Source of the DNA: Paenirhizobium daejeonense
GTDB lineage: Bacteria; Pseudomonadota; Alphaproteobacteria; Rhizobiales; Rhizobiaceae
Length of the DNA stretch: 64,000 nt
Assembly: GCF_014280875.1 (NCBI RefSeq)
Contig: NZ_JACLAL010000003.1
Coordinates: forward strand, 310,001-374,000
Direction: 5' to 3'
The position numbers were made by a program, and so were the translations under genes. Positions 57,222-64,000 of this stretch are shown here, in pieces; the first letter of the stretch is position 1, and every line of letters begins with the position of its first letter. Below the pieces are notes generated by a model. The model was not told where the DNA came from, did no database searches, and saw only the letters and a program-made list of their open reading frames with translations.

Positions 57222-59075
57222 TCAGGACGCCTTATCAAGCGCCTCCAGCTCGTCGATCAGCCCTTCTATCATCGACAGGCCTTTGGCCCAGAACGACGGG
57301 TCGGTGGCATCGAGGCCGAAAGGTGCGAGAAGTTCGGAGTGATGCTTGGTGCCGCCGGCTTTCAGAAGCTCGAAGTACTTCTGCTGGAAACCCTGGTCCG
57401 CCTGCCGGTAGACGGCATAGAGCGAGTTCACCAGGCAATCGCCGAAGGCATAGGCATAGACGTAGAAGGGCGAGTGGATGAAGTGGGGGATATAAGCCCA
57501 CCAGCTCTCGTAGCCCTCGGAAATCCGGATGGCAGGACCGAGGCTTTCCGACTGGACGGAGAGCCACAGCTCGCCGATCTTTTCGGCCGTCAGTTCGCCT
57601 TCCTTGCGGGCGGTATGAACCTTTCGCTCGAACTCGTAGAAGGCGATCTGGCGCACGACCGTATTGATCATGTCCTCGACCTTCTGCGCCAGCATGGCCT
57701 TGCGTTCGCGTTTGTCGGTCGTGCGGTCGAGCAGCGCCCGGAAGGTCAGCATCTCCCCGAAGACGGAGGCTGTCTCCGCAAGCGTCAGCGGCGTCTGGCA
57801 CATCAGCGCGCCTTGGGCTCCGGCGAGCACCTGATGAACGCCGTGGCCGAGTTCATGGGCGAGCGTCATGACGTCGCGCGGCTTGCCGAGATAGTTGAGC
57901 AACACGTAAGGATGGGCGGAGGGAACCGTCGGATGGGCGAAGGCGCCGGGCGCTTTGCCGGGACGCGCCGGCGCGTCGATCCAGCCGCCGTCGAAGAAGC
58001 GCGAGGCGATCTCGGCCATCTCGGGCGCGAAGCTGCCATAGGCGGAAAGCACGGTTTCCTTTGCCTCCGTCCAGGGGATCAGCCTGTCAGGGGTTTCCTT
58101 GAGCGGCGCGTTGCGGTCCCAGTAATTCATCTGGTCCATGCCGAGCCACTTCGCCTTCATCGCATAATAGCGATGGGAGAGGCGGGGATAGGCCTCGCGC
58201 ACGGCAGCCGCCAGCGCATCCACCACTTCGCGCTCGACGCGGTTCGAAAGATGGCGGGCATCGGCGATGTCCTCGAAACCGCGCCAGCGGTCGGAGATTT
58301 CCTTGTCCTTGGCCAGCGTGTTGGTGACCAGCACGAAGATGCGGATATTGTCGCGGAAGGTCAGCGAGAGAGCTTCGGCTGCGCTTTTGCGGACCTCGGG
58401 GTCGGCGTCCTGCAGCATGGTGAGCGTCGGTTCTAGCGTCTGTTCCTTGTCGCCGACCTTGAAGCGCAGCGAGGCGAGCGTTTCATCGAACAGGCGGTTG
58501 AAGGCAGCGGCTCCCGTCATCGACTTTTCGAGGAAGAGCTGTTCGATGCGGTCATCGAGCTGGAAGGGCTTGTCCTTGCGCAGATCGACGATCCACGGAC
58601 GATAATGGGCGAGCGCCGGATCGCGATCCATGGCGGCATCGACCGCCTCATCTTCGATGCGGTTGAGTTCCAGCGCGAAGAAAAGCAGGCGGGAAGAGAT
58701 GTCGGTAAGTTTGGCCTGAACGTCGCCGAAGAACTTGCCATTTTCGACATTAGTCATGTCGGAATAATAGGTGAGGCCGGCATAGGAGGCGACGCGACCG
58801 AGGAGGTCCTCCAGCGCATCCATCTGCGTAAGGGCCGCTGCAAGGCTGTCGCTGCCCGTGGCGTTCAGGGCCGTCGCGAGATTGCCCTTCCACTTCGTTT
58901 CAAAAGCCAGCGCATCTCTGGCGGCTTTTTCCAGGTCACCCACGAAAGCATCCGAGGTCTTCGACGGATAGAGGTCTTCCAGCCGCCAGACCGGAAGTTC
59001 ACCGAGCTTTCGGGATTCCGTGAGCGTCGACTGGGTTTCTGCCGGTGCGCGTGCAGGGGTGAAGTCTCTCGGCAT
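57222..59075 (-). CDS. pepF: M3-family oligoendopeptidase F, 617 aa
   Basis: A cytosolic zinc metallopeptidase that trims short peptides. The zinc motif is HELGHGVHQ (HExxH) in VMTLAHELGHGVHQVLAG, with the third ligand Glu in LAETASVFGEM. The N-terminal oligo-F domain precedes it, and length is normal. It is the promoter-proximal gene of pepF-pabB-pabC-yciI-DUF3445 and divergent from the response regulator across 239 bp. The functional link of PepF with folate genes is not obvious. Confidence 0.95.
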   Translation of the reverse strand: MPRDFTPARAPAETQSTLTESRKLGELPVWRLEDLYPSKTSDAFVGDLEKAARDALAFETKWKGNLATALNATGSDSLAAALTQMDALEDLLGRVASYAGLTYYSDMTNVENGKFFGDVQAKLTDISSRLLFFALELNRIEDEAVDAAMDRDPALAHYRPWIVDLRKDKPFQLDDRIEQLFLEKSMTGAAAFNRLFDETLASLRFKVGDKEQTLEPTLTMLQDADPEVRKSAAEALSLTFRDNIRIFVLVTNTLAKDKEISDRWRGFEDIADARHLSNRVEREVVDALAAAVREAYPRLSHRYYAMKAKWLGMDQMNYWDRNAPLKETPDRLIPWTEAKETVLSAYGSFAPEMAEIASRFFDGGWIDAPARPGKAPGAFAHPTVPSAHPYVLLNYLGKPRDVMTLAHELGHGVHQVLAGAQGALMCQTPLTLAETASVFGEMLTFRALLDRTTDKRERKAMLAQKVEDMINTVVRQIAFYEFERKVHTARKEGELTAEKIGELWLSVQSESLGPAIRISEGYESWWAYIPHFIHSPFYVYAYAFGDCLVNSLYAVYRQADQGFQQKYFELLKAGGTKHHSELLAPFGLDATDPSFWAKGLSMIEGLIDELEALDKAS

Positions 59076-59314
59076 GGCGGATCTTCCTGTTCGTTGCGTG
59101 TCGGTGAGGAGATGTAGTCAGTCCGGATGGGCTGGGCAAGCCGAACGATCGGTTCGTTGACGGACGACGCCCGTAACCTCTTGTGCGCTTTGCTAAAATG
59201 CGAGCTTTTCTCAAAAGAGGATCTTCAGTCCTTTCTGACAGTCTGCGCTGAAGCATGACACTTCGGGTGCATGACGCACCAGATGAAACTCAGAATGATT
59301 CCGGGAGCCATACA

Positions 59315-60862
59315 TTGAACGCGCATATCCTCGTTATCGATGAAGACCCGGCGCAGCGACGCGCACTCAAAGCAGGGATCGAGGCGCAAGGCCACGTAGT
59401 TCACATCGCCGAAAGCGACCATGAAGGGCTGAACATCTTTCGCAGGCATCGCGATGAGATCAATGCCATCCTCGTCGATCTAAGCGATCCGTCCCGTGCC
59501 GGTGCAGGCTTCATCAATACGCTTGGTGATCTGCATCACATCGCGCCAGTCATCGTGCAGACTGCCGAAGGAGCGATGCAGTATGCAATCGAAGCGATGC
59601 GCGTCGGCGCGTTCGAATTTCTGGTAAAGCCATCCTCTACCGAGCGGGTCGTCGGGGCCATAGAAAGTGCCCTGAAAGTTGGACGCTATGGTTCCGAAGG
59701 CCGTCCCGTTCGTCGCGCCCGTTCCGGTGCGGTTGGCTTCAACGATATCATTGCGGCAAGCGCCGCCATGTCGCGGGCGGTTGAGCTTGGACGCCGGGCC
59801 AGCCAGTCGATGATCCCGATCATGCTGGAGGGCGAGGCGGGCGTAGGAAAGGAGATGCTTGCGCGTGCCATCCACGGCGCCAGCGAGCGTTCGGGCCGGA
59901 CCTTCGCTTCCTTCAATTGCGCCGCAGTCCCCCATGGATTGATGGAAGCGCAGTTGTTTGGCTCGGAGGGTGCCTTGCTCCCCGGTTCCGGCGAACGGCA
60001 TGCCGGCAAGTTCGCCGAGGCAGATGGTGGCACGCTGTTCATTGAGGAAATCAGCGAACTGCCCCAGCACCTGCAGGTCAAGCTGCTCGGCGCGGTCCAG
60101 TCCGGGGAAATCGAGCCTTCCGGCGGCCGCAAGCCGCGCAAAGTCAATGTCCGGCTGATCCTCGCGACCAACAAGGACCTGATCGAGGAAGTCAAGTCCG
60201 GGCGTTTCCGCGAGGACCTCTATTATCGGCTGAATGTCTTTCCGATTACCATTCCGGCATTGCGTCGTCGCAGGGAAGATATCCCGCATCTGGTTCGGGC
60301 CTTCATCGAGCGCTTCTCTTCGGAGCAGCGTCTGGCGAAGCCTCTTTCGATCGATGCCGCCACCCTTGCCATGCTGACGAGCTTTGATTGGCCGGGCAAT
60401 GTGCGGCAACTCGAGAACGCCGTCTTCCGGGCCGTCGTGCTTTCCGATGGTGGCGTGTTGATTGAATCGTCCTTCCCGCAGGTCCTCGCGCAGGTGTCGG
60501 AAGGACGGGAGGGCGTCCTTGCCGCTGCCATACAGCGCGCGCCGCTCGATGAGCGGACGGTCGCGGCTGCCGTAGCCTCCGCCCAAGCCGTCGCAGAGGA
60601 GATCGTTGCCAGGAGAAGCGAAGCGGCAGCAGATGGGTTGGCGCCAGTTCAGCCAGACAATGTCATCGTCAGCACCGATGAAGCGGGCAATGTCCGCAAG
60701 CTCGCGGATGTTGAGGAGGAACTGATTCGTTTTGCGCTGAAATTCTACCGGGGCCAAATGAGCCAGGTGGCTCGCAAACTCGGGATCGGCAGGTCGACGC
60801 TTTATAGAAAGCTCAAGGATTACGGCATCGATCCTGACGATCCGCAAAAACACGCTGCCTGA
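59315..60862 (+). CDS. NtrC-like AAA+ response regulator with degenerate sigma-54 loop, 515 aa
   Basis: Three domains are seen. The receiver has the acidic pocket VIDEDPAQ, Asp55 in ILVDLSDP and Lys105 in FLVKPS. The AAA+ domain has Walker A GEAGVGKE at 173-180, arginine-finger region FPITIPALRRRREDIP and WPGNVRQLENAV. The Fis-type helix-turn-helix is MSQVARKLGIGRSTLYRKLK near the C-terminus. The sigma-54-contacting GAFTGA loop is replaced by GALLPG (219-224), and Walker B is FIEE rather than FLDE. TTG 59315 follows GGGAG at 59303; an upstream ATG at 59255 would add 20 residues. No sensor kinase gene adjoins it. It may regulate without sigma-54. Confidence 0.92.
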   Translation: MNAHILVIDEDPAQRRALKAGIEAQGHVVHIAESDHEGLNIFRRHRDEINAILVDLSDPSRAGAGFINTLGDLHHIAPVIVQTAEGAMQYAIEAMRVGAFEFLVKPSSTERVVGAIESALKVGRYGSEGRPVRRARSGAVGFNDIIAASAAMSRAVELGRRASQSMIPIMLEGEAGVGKEMLARAIHGASERSGRTFASFNCAAVPHGLMEAQLFGSEGALLPGSGERHAGKFAEADGGTLFIEEISELPQHLQVKLLGAVQSGEIEPSGGRKPRKVNVRLILATNKDLIEEVKSGRFREDLYYRLNVFPITIPALRRRREDIPHLVRAFIERFSSEQRLAKPLSIDAATLAMLTSFDWPGNVRQLENAVFRAVVLSDGGVLIESSFPQVLAQVSEGREGVLAAAIQRAPLDERTVAAAVASAQAVAEEIVARRSEAAADGLAPVQPDNVIVSTDEAGNVRKLADVEEELIRFALKFYRGQMSQVARKLGIGRSTLYRKLKDYGIDPDDPQKHAA

Positions 60863-60876
60863 ACCGCCGAAAAGAG

Positions 60877-60896
60877 CCCAATCGTTAACGGTTGGG
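60877..60896. promoter_or_regulatory. 20-bp near-perfect palindrome upstream of the DUF882 gene
   Basis: CCCAATCGTTAACGGTTGGG is self-complementary except for one symmetrical pair, 15 bp after the response-regulator stop. No U-run follows (TAAAGAAC), so a binding site is at least as likely as a terminator. Confidence 0.45.
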
Positions 60897-60917
60897 TAAA
60901 GAACTTCCCTTACGAAC

Positions 60918-60947
60918 AGTGAATGACTTGTTAGACAATCGTTCACT
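60918..60947. promoter_or_regulatory. 30-bp dyad overlapping the likely DUF882 promoter
   Basis: AGTGAATGACTTGT (60918-60931) is mirrored by ACAATCGTTCACT (60935-60947) around TAG, with one mismatch and one extra base. It runs straight into TATATATGG. A -35 such as TTGTTA (60928-60933) and a -10 such as TATGGA (60951-60956), 17 bp apart, would place the dyad over the promoter, as for a repressor operator. Confidence 0.5.
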
Positions 60948-61051
60948 ATATATGGATTGCTTGTGCATCTGTGGCAGATTTGCCATGCTGTTACCGCATT
61001 TGACATCCATGTGAGTTGGCGTGGGACGTAGTCTTTCGGACGGGGATAGAA

Positions 61052-62965
61052 TTGCAGAATCCGCATGATACAAGCGCGCCTGTCGACAGAATAGGGCGCA
61101 GCCATCGGGCTGCACGCGTGCGTTCAGCCGCCCAGTTGTGCTTCACAGTCCTTGCTGTCCTCATCGTCAGCACCGTTATGCTGTTCGGCGCCTCCTCTTC
61201 CGCCCATGCCGAAACCCGTACTCTGAAGATCCATTTCGTCCACACCGGCGAAAAGGCCGCCATCACCTTCAAGCGCAACGGTCGCTACGATGCGAACGGT
61301 TTGAAGCAGCTCAACGTCATTCTGCGCGACTGGCGTCGCAACCAGCCGACCAAGATGGATCCGCGCCTGTTCGACCTCGTATGGGAGGTCTATCGGCGGG
61401 CAGGTGCTTCGGGCTATATCAATGTCGTATCCGGTTATCGTTCGCCGGAAACCAATTCAATGCTCCGCTCCCGTTCGAAGGGCGTCGCCAAGGAAAGCCA
61501 GCACATGCGTGGCACGGCGATGGACTTCTATATCCCGGGTGTACAGCTCAAGACGTTGCGTGAAATCGGCATGAAGATGCAGGTGGGCGGCGTCGGTTAC
61601 TATCCGAACTCGGGATCTCCCTTCGTTCACATGGACGTTGCTTCCGTCCGTGCATGGCCGCGTATGTCGCGTCAGGATCTGGTGCGTCTCTTCCCTGACG
61701 GCAAGACGCTGCACATCCCGGCCGACGGCAAGCCGTTGCCTGGTTACCAGCAGGCGCTCGCCGACTACAAGCAGCGCGTGAGCTCCAATCAGGTCATCGT
61801 TGCGGATGCCAAGCCTGCCAAGCGCAAGAACTTCCTGGCCGCCCTATTTGGGGGCGGTGGCGACGAGGATGAGGAAGAGGATGTCGGAGTTCCTGCCGAA
61901 CGGCCTTCCGTTGCGCCTCAGCCTGTCGTGACGGCTGCAGAGCCGACGATGGTCGCCACGGCCGCTCCACCTCCGGGTGTTGCTCCGGCCCAGCAGATGC
62001 TGACAGCCGCACCGCCTGAGAACCAGCTGGCTCTTAATGCGCCCGTTCCGCAATCGCGGCCTTCGTTGAAGCCCGCTGACACCAGCCTTGCTGTGGCACT
62101 CTATTCGCCCAACCGTAGCGCCGCCGAGGATGCCTTGTCGAAGGTTGCTGCCGGTGCGCCGACCAATGGTGATGAATTCGCCGACCTGCAGTCAATGAAG
62201 GTTCCGGTTCCGACCCTGCTCGGCAATCGCGGGACCCAGCCTGCCGGCATGATGACCGCATCGATCGATCCAAACATGGTTGACGATACTCATATCCCGC
62301 TGCCAACGGCTCGCCCGGCTGTGGCCGAGGCACTGCTTGCCGGCTCGGATGCTGAGCCGGAGGCTGATGTCGATGAAGTCGAACAGGCAATTCTTTCTCC
62401 GGAAGCTGCCGCTGCTCTCGAAAAGAGCAATGTGCAGGACAATATGCCGACGCCGGCTGAACGTCCTGCCACGGCCGAGTTGACCGCAGCACCCGCTGCC
62501 ATGGTTCCAACCCCGCAGCCCTCACCGGCGACTGCAAGCAAGGCAGCGCCCGCCGCTCCGATCACGATACAGCCCAAGCCGGCTGCGCCGAAACCTGCAA
62601 CGACCCAGGTTGCGTCGATTGACCAGAAGCCCGCCGCCCGCGCAGTCGATTTTGGAGATGCCTTCGTCTTTGTCGCTCAGGAGCCGGAAGCGAGCGGCGT
62701 GAAGGCCGGCCTGCCCGCCAAGGGTGGTCGTCCGAGCCAGGTCGAGGCGCAGCAGGCTCGCATGGCGATGACCGGCGGCACGAAGCTTACGAAGAACATG
62801 ATTGCCCAGTGGGCGCTGAACAAGGATCGCTTCGAGACCGTGGCAAAGCCGGTCAAGGCGCCGCGCATCGTCAGTCGTTCGCTGACTGCACCCGCGACGG
62901 TTTACCCTGTCGGCTTCCAGCAGGGCGCCACGACCGTGGACCCGAACCGCTTCGGCGCTCCCTGA
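61052..62965 (+). CDS. DUF882 (YcbK-like murein peptidase family) protein with long Pro/Ala-rich tail, 637 aa
   Basis: An N-terminal signal anchor (LAVLIVSTVMLFGASSSAHAE) leads into a DUF882/peptidase M15-like domain of about 160 residues: VVSGYRSPETNSML, SQHMRGTAMDFYIPG and PFVHMDVASVRAW supply the His/Asp/His zinc pattern. The remaining 400 residues are low-complexity, rich in Pro, Ala, Glu and Val with repeated AERP/ARPAV-like blocks, plausibly a periplasm-spanning linker. TTG 61052 has CGGGGA before it; TTG 61016 is an alternative, so the N-terminus is uncertain. The predicted role is cell-wall peptide trimming. The two dyads upstream suggest regulated expression. Confidence 0.85.
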   Translation: MQNPHDTSAPVDRIGRSHRAARVRSAAQLCFTVLAVLIVSTVMLFGASSSAHAETRTLKIHFVHTGEKAAITFKRNGRYDANGLKQLNVILRDWRRNQPTKMDPRLFDLVWEVYRRAGASGYINVVSGYRSPETNSMLRSRSKGVAKESQHMRGTAMDFYIPGVQLKTLREIGMKMQVGGVGYYPNSGSPFVHMDVASVRAWPRMSRQDLVRLFPDGKTLHIPADGKPLPGYQQALADYKQRVSSNQVIVADAKPAKRKNFLAALFGGGGDEDEEEDVGVPAERPSVAPQPVVTAAEPTMVATAAPPPGVAPAQQMLTAAPPENQLALNAPVPQSRPSLKPADTSLAVALYSPNRSAAEDALSKVAAGAPTNGDEFADLQSMKVPVPTLLGNRGTQPAGMMTASIDPNMVDDTHIPLPTARPAVAEALLAGSDAEPEADVDEVEQAILSPEAAAALEKSNVQDNMPTPAERPATAELTAAPAAMVPTPQPSPATASKAAPAAPITIQPKPAAPKPATTQVASIDQKPAARAVDFGDAFVFVAQEPEASGVKAGLPAKGGRPSQVEAQQARMAMTGGTKLTKNMIAQWALNKDRFETVAKPVKAPRIVSRSLTAPATVYPVGFQQGATTVDPNRFGAP

Positions 62966-62993
62966 GTTTTGCGGTTTCTTATTCACAGGCACT

Positions 62994-63026
62994 AAAAAAC
63001 CCGCCGGACATTCCGGCGGGTTTTTT
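62994..63026 (+). terminator. Bidirectional terminator between DUF882 and gapR
   Basis: AAAAAACCCGCCGG (62994-63007) pairs perfectly over 14 bp with CCGGCGGGTTTTTT (63013-63026) around loop ACATT. T-runs flank it on both strands, so it serves both convergent genes. Confidence 0.95.
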
Positions 63027-63049
63027 GATGGTTCGCTATAGCGCGAGGC

Positions 63050-63313
63050 TCAGCCTTCCGGCGGGCTCTCGATCATGCCGAGGGCGTGCAGGTAGGTGTC
63101 GAGGATGAGGTCCTCCTCCATGCGCTCCTGCTCGTCCTTCTTGCGGAGCGCGATAACCTTCTTGAGGATCTTGGTGTCGAAGCCCATGGACTTGGCTTCG
63201 CCGTAGACGTCCTTGATGTCGTCGGCGATGGTCTTCTTTTCTTCTTCCAGACGCTCGATGCGCTCAACAAAGGCGCGGAGTTGGTCGCGGGCGACGCCGT
63301 GGGCATCAGACAT
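63050..63313 (-). CDS. gapR: GapR-like DUF2312 DNA-binding protein, 87 aa
   Basis: A small, wholly helical, highly charged protein ([22 protein letters not shown], then [22 protein letters not shown]). This is the DUF2312/UPF0335 family. The Caulobacter member, GapR, encircles overtwisted AT-rich DNA and helps topoisomerases ahead of replication and transcription. The basic patch [16 protein letters not shown] is present. It is normal in length and monocistronic, with ATG 63313. Confidence 0.9.
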   Translation of the reverse strand: MSDAHGVARDQLRAFVERIERLEEEKKTIADDIKDVYGEAKSMGFDTKILKKVIALRKKDEQERMEEDLILDTYLHALGMIESPPEG

Positions 63314-63489
63314 TGATAATCTCCTTGATATCTCGGAATTCGTTCGTCGGGGCTGACCTGCCGCGAAGCCGGGGCCGCGTCAAGACCTAAAGCGCATCGC
63401 GGTCGATGGGATTTGCTCTCAGGGCTTCTTGTCCGGGGGCTGTTTGCTCGTTGTTGCCAAGCCGTCGATCAGGGGATGGCTCTTTCCGC

Positions 63490-63795
63490 TTACTCCTTCG
63501 GCTTGTTGCGCTCGAAATCGGCTTTCTGCGCCTCGCTTGCTTCCTTCTGGTGAAGGGCTTTCCATTCTTCGTAGGGCATGCCGTAAATGCGTTCGCGGGA
63601 TTCATCCCTGGTCACTTCGAGACCGGCCTTGTCGGCGGCTTCAAGATACCAATTGGACAGGCAATTGCGGCAAAAACCCGCGAGGTTCATCATGTCGATG
63701 TTCTGAACGTCGCTGCGTTCCCGAAGGTGGGCGACGAGACGGCGGAAGGCTGCGGCTTCCAGTTCGATCTGCTGTTGTTCGTCGGGTTTGCTCAT
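63490..63795 (-). CDS. DUF1244 family protein, 101 aa
   Basis: The conserved core is VAHLRERSDVQNIDMMNLAGFCRNCLSNWYLEAA, with the paired cysteines C-x-x-C, followed by DESRERIYGMPYEEWK. This is a widespread proteobacterial family with a solved fold but no established activity. The charged C-terminal tail (QKADFERNKPKE) varies. Upstream, 63796-63914 separates it from the next minus-strand gene with no clear structure. Confidence 0.9.
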   Translation of the reverse strand: MSKPDEQQQIELEAAAFRRLVAHLRERSDVQNIDMMNLAGFCRNCLSNWYLEAADKAGLEVTRDESRERIYGMPYEEWKALHQKEASEAQKADFERNKPKE

Positions 63796-63914
63796 GGCGT
63801 ATTTCCTGTCTTTGAAACGCGTCGCGGTTCCTCGGGACCATTGCTTTGCGAAATGTATTTCACTCTATTTCTTACCGGCGCTGCAAACGTGCCGGTCGGC
63901 TCCTGTCGTATGCC

Positions 63915-64000
63915 TCAGGCGGGGTAAGGACCGGTACGGGACACATGGACCTCATAGGCATGCAGCGCGGGGTCTGCATTGAGTGTCTCGAAGATCGGCG
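63915..64000 (-). CDS. C-terminal end of an unidentified gene (start outside window)
   Basis: A minus-strand frame enters at the right edge and stops with TGA at 63917-63915. The 27 visible residues end ...LHAYEVHVSRTGPYPA. The frame is open to the edge, lacks a start here and is in line with the DUF1244 gene downstream, so it is probably the end of a real gene. I cannot name the family from this fragment. Confidence 0.6.
   Translation of the reverse strand, partial: PIFETLNADPALHAYEVHVSRTGPYPA

Noticed and set aside
57150..58436. Plus-strand frame of 428 codons across pepF and the pabB start
   Set aside because: It is antisense to pepF, whose HExxH motif and full length are clear.

Overview
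The window looks like chromosomal DNA of a member of the Rhizobiaceae (Rhizobium, Ensifer, Agrobacterium or Shinella-like; the genus cannot be fixed by eye). The base composition is GC-rich and gene density is high. The content is typical of the family: an Omp10-type lipoprotein, homospermidine synthase, CpdR, a GapR (DUF2312) protein, a DUF1244 protein, a heat-shock gene with a ROSE-like leader, and a suhB/MmgR-type small RNA between an N-formylglutamate amidohydrolase and an inositol-monophosphatase-family gene. I see no insertion sequence, integrase, phage module, CRISPR array or rRNA. One tRNA (Val-GAC) is present. Both window edges cut a gene.

Layout. 1-5.5 kb (minus strand): two genes of a poorly understood amidoligase system, a transglutaminase-like/DUF2126 protein followed by a circularly permuted ATP-grasp/alpha-E fusion. 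5.6-10.1 kb: a bifunctional GDP-mannose enzyme and an MgtA-type Mg2+ P-type ATPase. 10.2-13.4 kb: zinc alcohol dehydrogenase, MarR regulator, fumarylacetoacetate-hydrolase-family enzyme and TetR regulator. 13.5-25.3 kb: a probable amine-catabolic island with a periplasmic binding protein, class III aminotransferase, LuxR-type regulator, glutamine-synthetase-like ligase, a complete PotABCD-like ABC importer and an iron-type alcohol dehydrogenase. A long coiled-coil protein with its own terminator is embedded in it. 25.4-30.1 kb: YkgJ-type protein, small membrane protein, tRNA-Val, cpdR, N-formylglutamate amidohydrolase, MmgR-like sRNA, hisN and a lysophospholipase-like hydrolase. 30.1-34.0 kb: a candidate second sRNA, sHsp with RpoH-type promoter and RNA thermometer, a bile-acid-symporter-family transporter, LysR regulator and threonine aldolase. 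34.4-40.7 kb: gltB-gltD. 40.8-47.0 kb: envelope genes (degenerate SGNH protein, lytic transglycosylase, galU, beta-barrel protein, kdsD). 47.1-54.0 kb: nfeD, qmcA, hemH, a 5'-nucleotidase with a LysM domain, omp10 and hss. 54.2-59.1 kb: an operon transcribed pepF-pabB-pabC-yciI-DUF3445. 59.3-64 kb: an atypical NtrC-like response regulator, a DUF882 murein-peptidase-like protein, gapR, DUF1244 and a cut gene.

How the parts relate. Nitrogen and amine metabolism recur: glutamate synthase, a glutamylating ligase with importer and dehydrogenase, homospermidine synthase, N-formylglutamate hydrolase and an N-demethylase-family protein. Envelope assembly is the second theme (GDP-mannose, UDP-glucose, Kdo precursor, lytic transglycosylase, DUF882, Omp10, beta-barrel).

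The regulatory DNA repays a second look: a 77-nt sRNA bounded by a good promoter and terminator, an orphan terminator that implies another minus-strand transcript, a sigma-32-type promoter followed by a thermometer-like leader, and long dyads before the DUF882 gene. Functions come from family resemblance and visible motifs only; no search was run.
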